A DNA stretch of 64,000 nt, taken from NCBI GenBank assembly GCA_001303785.1, contig LJUJ01000016.1, forward strand, positions 1-64,000. The letters are read 5' to 3'. The stretch is from Caldifarciminota bacterium SM23_42 (lineage in GTDB: Bacteria > Hydrothermota > Tepidihabitantia > SM23-42). The notes under the pieces were generated by a model. The model was given only the letters and a program-made list of their open reading frames with translations. It had not been told where the DNA came from and ran no database searches. The position numbers were made by a program, and so were the translations under genes. The first letter of the stretch is position 1, and each line of letters begins with the position of its first letter. Positions 60,957 through 64,000 of this stretch are shown here, piece after piece.

Positions 60957-61045
60957 TCGCAAATCCGAAATTCGGATATCGAAGTCCTGCATCCTGTGGA
61001 ATAACTGATTTCTATTCCCCAGGGAAAACAAATCCCAATATCCAA
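60957..61045. repeat. Partial AAATCCGAAATTCGG repeat
   Basis: AAATCCGAAATTCGGATATCG with a decayed continuation. The gap 60954-61202 otherwise shows nothing I can name. Confidence 0.5.
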
Positions 61046-61202
61046 ACTTCATCGAGCGGCCAGTGTGTCATATCACTTTTGCGATGTTGACCCATTCCGC
61101 TATTTGTTTTGTTATTTCTGTAATCTTTCTGTTTATCACGATATCCTCTTTTCCATCATTGCATCGCTGTAATCGAACCGAAGGTATAGCCTTCGGTAGG
61201 AG

Positions 61203-61230
61203 TTGACTTTGCCAGTCTTTTGGGTATAAT
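61203..61230 (+). promoter_or_regulatory. Leaderless promoter of gcvT
   Basis: TTGACT (61203-61208), 16-bp spacer, TATAAT (61225-61230), five bases to the ATG at 61236. This leaves no room for a glycine riboswitch in the transcript. Confidence 0.85.
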
Positions 61231-61235
61231 CATCG

Positions 61236-62324
61236 ATGGCAAAAAAGACCCCATTTTACGAGAAACACGTCCAAAATAAGGGAAAAATCGTTGAATTTGC
61301 TGGATTTTTGATGCCTGTTCAATTTGAAGGTATTATCCCCGAGCACAACGCAGTACGCGATTCAGTTGGTGTTTTTGACGTTTCGCATATGGGCGAAGTG
61401 GAGATTAAAGGCAGCGATCGCGTCAAATTTGTGAATTATGTTACAACCAACGATGCCTCACAACTCGCTATAAATCAGGTGCAGTATTCAACAATGCTAT
61501 ACCCGGATGCCGGGATTGTTGATGATTTGTTGGTGTATAACTTAGCTGACCGGGTGCTGTTGGTTGTCAACGCAGCCAACACAGAAAAGGATTACATGTG
61601 GATCTTGGAAAATAAGAAATACGATGTGGAGATTGAGAACATTAGTGACGCAGTCGGGCAGTTAGCGATTCAGGGGCCTAAAGCCGAACCAGTAATGCAA
61701 AAGCTGTTTGATGTTGACCTTTCTACCCTGAAGTACTACTGGACGACTGAGACAAACATGAAGGGAATTCCGGTAGTCTTGTCACGCACTGGTTACACTG
61801 GTGAGGATGGTTTTGAAGTGTATCTCGACAAGAAATACGCAGCTGATGTGTGGGATATGATCTTCAGCGCCGGGCAAGATTTCGGCATAAGACCAATAGG
61901 TCTTGGTGCAAGGGATACTCTGCGTTTTGAGATGCGGTACTGCCTCTACGGTAACGACATCGACAAGACTACTAATCCCTTGGAAGCGGGTCTGAGTTGG
62001 ATAGTTAGGTTAAACAAAGATGAATTTATCGGCAAGGAGCCGCTGCTTGCGATCAAACAGCGTGGTATACAACGAAAATTAGTCGGTTTGGAAGCGTTGG
62101 GTAAAGGCATTCCCCGACAACACCAGGAGATACATGCCGGTGATGAGAAAGTTGGATTTGTGACATCGGGTACCTTTGCGCCCTCTCTGAAGAAGGGCAT
62201 TAGCATGGGTTATGTCAATCTAGTTCATGCCAAAGTAGGTAACAAGTTGAAGGTTATGGGTAAAGAGCCTATCGAAGTTGAGATTATCAAGGGGCCTTTC
62301 TACAAACACGGTAGCCATAAGTAG
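61236..62324 (+). CDS. gcvT: Glycine cleavage system T protein (aminomethyltransferase)
   Basis: A 362-residue protein. KKTPFYEKHVQNKGKIVEFAGFLMPVQF at the start, VFDVSHMGEVEIKG, VLSRTGYTGEDGFEVYL and GLGARDTLRFEMRYCLYGND are typical; Asp in the ARDTLR segment is catalytic. It transfers the methylene group of glycine to THF and releases ammonia. It opens gcvT-gcvH-gcvPA. The transcript is probably leaderless. Confidence 0.96.
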   Translation: MAKKTPFYEKHVQNKGKIVEFAGFLMPVQFEGIIPEHNAVRDSVGVFDVSHMGEVEIKGSDRVKFVNYVTTNDASQLAINQVQYSTMLYPDAGIVDDLLVYNLADRVLLVVNAANTEKDYMWILENKKYDVEIENISDAVGQLAIQGPKAEPVMQKLFDVDLSTLKYYWTTETNMKGIPVVLSRTGYTGEDGFEVYLDKKYAADVWDMIFSAGQDFGIRPIGLGARDTLRFEMRYCLYGNDIDKTTNPLEAGLSWIVRLNKDEFIGKEPLLAIKQRGIQRKLVGLEALGKGIPRQHQEIHAGDEKVGFVTSGTFAPSLKKGISMGYVNLVHAKVGNKLKVMGKEPIEVEIIKGPFYKHGSHK

Positions 62325-62392
62325 TATGTCACGGCAATTGTTGACTTGGATATGTATCGGCTTGCATCCGTGTACTATCTGTTTGAATCTAA

Positions 62393-62413
62393 CGCTCAGC
62401 CTGCAGCTGAGCG
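62393..62413 (+). promoter_or_regulatory. Hairpin next to the gcvH ribosome-binding site
   Basis: CGCTCAG (62393-62399), loop CCTGCAG, CTGAGCG (62407-62413). The stem ends immediately before AAAGGAGG. It may set gcvH translation or protect a processed end (inference). Confidence 0.45.
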
Positions 62414-62425
62414 AAAGGAGGCAAG

Positions 62426-62812
62426 ATGGCTAATGTTATCGATGGTGTAAAATATACAAAAGAACACGAATGGATAAAAATAGAGGGTGATGTTGCTATT
62501 GAGGGACTCACTGATTATGCACAGTCTGAATTATCGGATATTGTGATGGTTGAATTGCCTGATGTCGGGAGAAAAACCAAGGCCGGTGATGCGATTGGAA
62601 CAATAGAGGCCGTGAAGGCAGTGACCGATATATACGCTGGTTTGAGTGGCGAAGTCACAGAGGTGAACGAAAAGGTGACCGCTGACCCAGCGCTGGTCAA
62701 TAAAGATCCATATGGCGAAGGGTGGTTGTACAAAATCAAAATCGAGGATGCGAAAGAAGTTGACAACCTTCTTTCACCGGAGCAGTATAAGGAGCTGATC
62801 GAGAAGAAGTAA
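62426..62812 (+). CDS. gcvH: Glycine cleavage system H protein
   Basis: A 128-residue lipoyl carrier. EHEWIKIEGDVAIEGLTDYAQ, then IGTIEAVKAVTDIYAGLSGEV; the lipoylated Lys is residue 64. It shuttles the aminomethyl group between P, T and L proteins. AGGAGG lies five bases before the ATG. It is followed directly by gcvPA (TAATG overlap). Confidence 0.97.
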   Translation: MANVIDGVKYTKEHEWIKIEGDVAIEGLTDYAQSELSDIVMVELPDVGRKTKAGDAIGTIEAVKAVTDIYAGLSGEVTEVNEKVTADPALVNKDPYGEGWLYKIKIEDAKEVDNLLSPEQYKELIEKK

Positions 62813-64000
62813 TGCACTACCTGCCACTTACTCCTCAAGACGAAAAGGAAATACTTGCCCGGATTGGTGTTTCATCCTTTGAAGAATTGCTTAATCAGAT
62901 AATTCCCAAAGACATGCAATATCAGGGTGAAATCGAGATGCCCGTTGGAGTAAGTGAAAATGAAGTGAGGAAGATTCTGGGTGACCTAGCGGGCAAGAAT
63001 TTTAACATCGATGAATATCTATCCTTCTTGGGTGCGGGAGTGTATGATCACTATATCCCGGCGGTAATTGACAGCCTTATTTCACGCAGCGAGTTTTATA
63101 CTGCATACACACCATATCAGGCAGAGGTATCACAGGGCACGCTGCAAACGATTTTTGAATACCAGAGTGTGATTTGCGAGCTGACTGGTATGGATGTTTC
63201 GAATGCATCGATGTATGATGGTGGTTCGGCATTGGCAGAAGCAGTGCACATGGCTAACACAATAAAAGGGAAAAACAAGATAGTACTGGCTGATTTGATG
63301 CACCCATTTTATCAGAAGATTACAAAAACATATACTCATGAATGCGGAGTGGAGATTGTTCAGTGCCCGACAAAGAACGGTGTGACTGATATCGATGTTT
63401 TGAATGGTTTGGTTGATAACGAAACAAGCTGTGTCTGCATTCAGCAGCCTAATTTCTACGGCTTTCTCGAGGATATGTCCGAAATCGAGAAGATCGTTCA
63501 CGGAAAGAATGCACTGTTGATTGCTGTGGTCGACCCGATTTCATTGGGAGTTATCAAGCCACCAGGAGAATACAGGGCAGATATTGTAGTGGGCGAGGGC
63601 CAGCCATTGGGCGTTCCGCAAGGTTTTGGCGGACCGCTTCTCGGGATTTTTGCGTCGAAGAAAGAATTCGTCAGATATATGCCGGGCAGGATTGTCGGGG
63701 AGACAACTGATGTTGACGGCAGAAGGGGATTTGTTTTAACATTACAGACCCGTGAGCAGCATATACGGCGAGAAAAAGCCACTTCGAATATTTGCACCAA
63801 TGAAGCACTCTTGGCGTTGAGTGCGTTGATTTACTTGTGCACTCTGGGCAAACAGGGGATAATAGATGTGGGCGATTTATGTTTATCCAAGAGTCATTAC
63901 TTGCGTGACCGGTTGATAGAACTGAAGGGCATCAGACTCGCACATGGACAGGAGTTCTTTAAGGAATTCCTGGTCGAAACTGATAAGCCTGCAAAAGAAA
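62812..64000 (+). CDS. gcvPA: Glycine dehydrogenase (decarboxylating) subunit 1 (3' end cut)
   Basis: 396 codons are visible, to the right edge. MHYLPLTPQDEKEILARIGV, then FLGAGVYDHYIPAVIDSLISRSEFYTAYTPYQAEVSQGTLQ, ELTGMDVSNASMYDGGSALAEA, VGEGQPLGVPQGFGGPLLGIF and GRRGFVLTLQTREQHIRREKA are the split-type GcvP N-terminal subunit. The PLP lysine is in the second subunit (gcvPB), expected next. The native length is about 440 residues, so some 45 are missing. The split form is typical of Firmicutes, Thermotogae and related phyla. Confidence 0.95.
   Translation, partial: MHYLPLTPQDEKEILARIGVSSFEELLNQIIPKDMQYQGEIEMPVGVSENEVRKILGDLAGKNFNIDEYLSFLGAGVYDHYIPAVIDSLISRSEFYTAYTPYQAEVSQGTLQTIFEYQSVICELTGMDVSNASMYDGGSALAEAVHMANTIKGKNKIVLADLMHPFYQKITKTYTHECGVEIVQCPTKNGVTDIDVLNGLVDNETSCVCIQQPNFYGFLEDMSEIEKIVHGKNALLIAVVDPISLGVIKPPGEYRADIVVGEGQPLGVPQGFGGPLLGIFASKKEFVRYMPGRIVGETTDVDGRRGFVLTLQTREQHIRREKATSNICTNEALLALSALIYLCTLGKQGIIDVGDLCLSKSHYLRDRLIELKGIRLAHGQEFFKEFLVETDKPAKE

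Noticed and set aside
60954-61235. Possible glycine riboswitch before gcvT
   Set aside because: No tandem glycine aptamer consensus is seen and the promoter is leaderless.

Overview
The window looks like part of a chromosome from an uncultured anaerobic bacterium outside the well-studied phyla. Gene content points to the WOR-3/Stahlbacteria (FCB-related) neighbourhood: PorV/PorQ-like and other outer-membrane barrels, secreted proteins with type IX-like C-terminal sorting domains, archaeal-type fructose-1,6-bisphosphate aldolase/phosphatase, formate-THF ligase with a split glycine cleavage system, and DUF6754 membrane proteins also found in Chloroflexi. No 16S rRNA is present, so this placement is inference. 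Coding density is high and most genes are core.

Layout. 1-2.6 kb: three genes of an uncharacterised membrane-protein module (cluster A, minus strand). 2.6-3.7 kb: two small orphan genes (four-helix-bundle protein, MazG-like) set among hairpin repeats. 3.8-16.9 kb: a beta-barrel protein, ABC-F ATPase, a PEP-synthase/rifampicin-phosphotransferase-like enzyme, rnc/ridA/SPOR-protein operon, TPR lipoprotein and substrate-binding-like protein, SRP RNA, dnaX-ybaB. 17-22.9 kb: a secreted PPAD-like deiminase, phosphohexomutase, class-III aminotransferase, PPC-domain protein. 23-27.5 kb: cluster B, a second and more complete copy of the membrane module, with two FN3-DUF6754 genes and three other membrane proteins. 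27.6-40.3 kb: metG-tatD-rsmA-DUF362, an AmrS-like radical SAM enzyme, holA-zinc ribbon-leuS-HARE protein, LonC-like protease. 40.5-49.4 kb: FBP aldolase/phosphatase, PorV-like protein, DUF4015/HhH-GPD operon, zinc alcohol dehydrogenase, two sugar ABC permeases. 49.7-58.3 kb: pyrR-pyrB-pyrC, purM, fhs, DUF72, TGS GTPase, thiL. 58.3-59.7 kb: tmRNA, a GIY-YIG gene between 40-bp direct repeats, fold-back repeats. 59.7-64 kb: LTD-domain secreted protein and gcvT-gcvH-gcvPA (cut by the window end).

The clearest regulatory signal is uniform. About twenty sigma70-type promoters can be read by eye (TTGACA/TTGACT, nearly always a 16-bp spacer, TATAAT/TAGAAT). In about ten of them the start codon (ATG or GTG) lies only 5-6 nt after the -10 box, which implies leaderless mRNAs. 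Other genes have normal leaders with AGGAGG ribosome-binding sites.

The best candidate for an undescribed system is the membrane module of clusters A and B: an FN3-DUF6754 protein, a roughly 210-residue polytopic protein, a roughly 290-residue protein with a domain between two membrane helices, and a roughly 206-residue polytopic protein. The first three appear in both clusters in the same order, and five of the junctions overlap. Its function is unknown to me.
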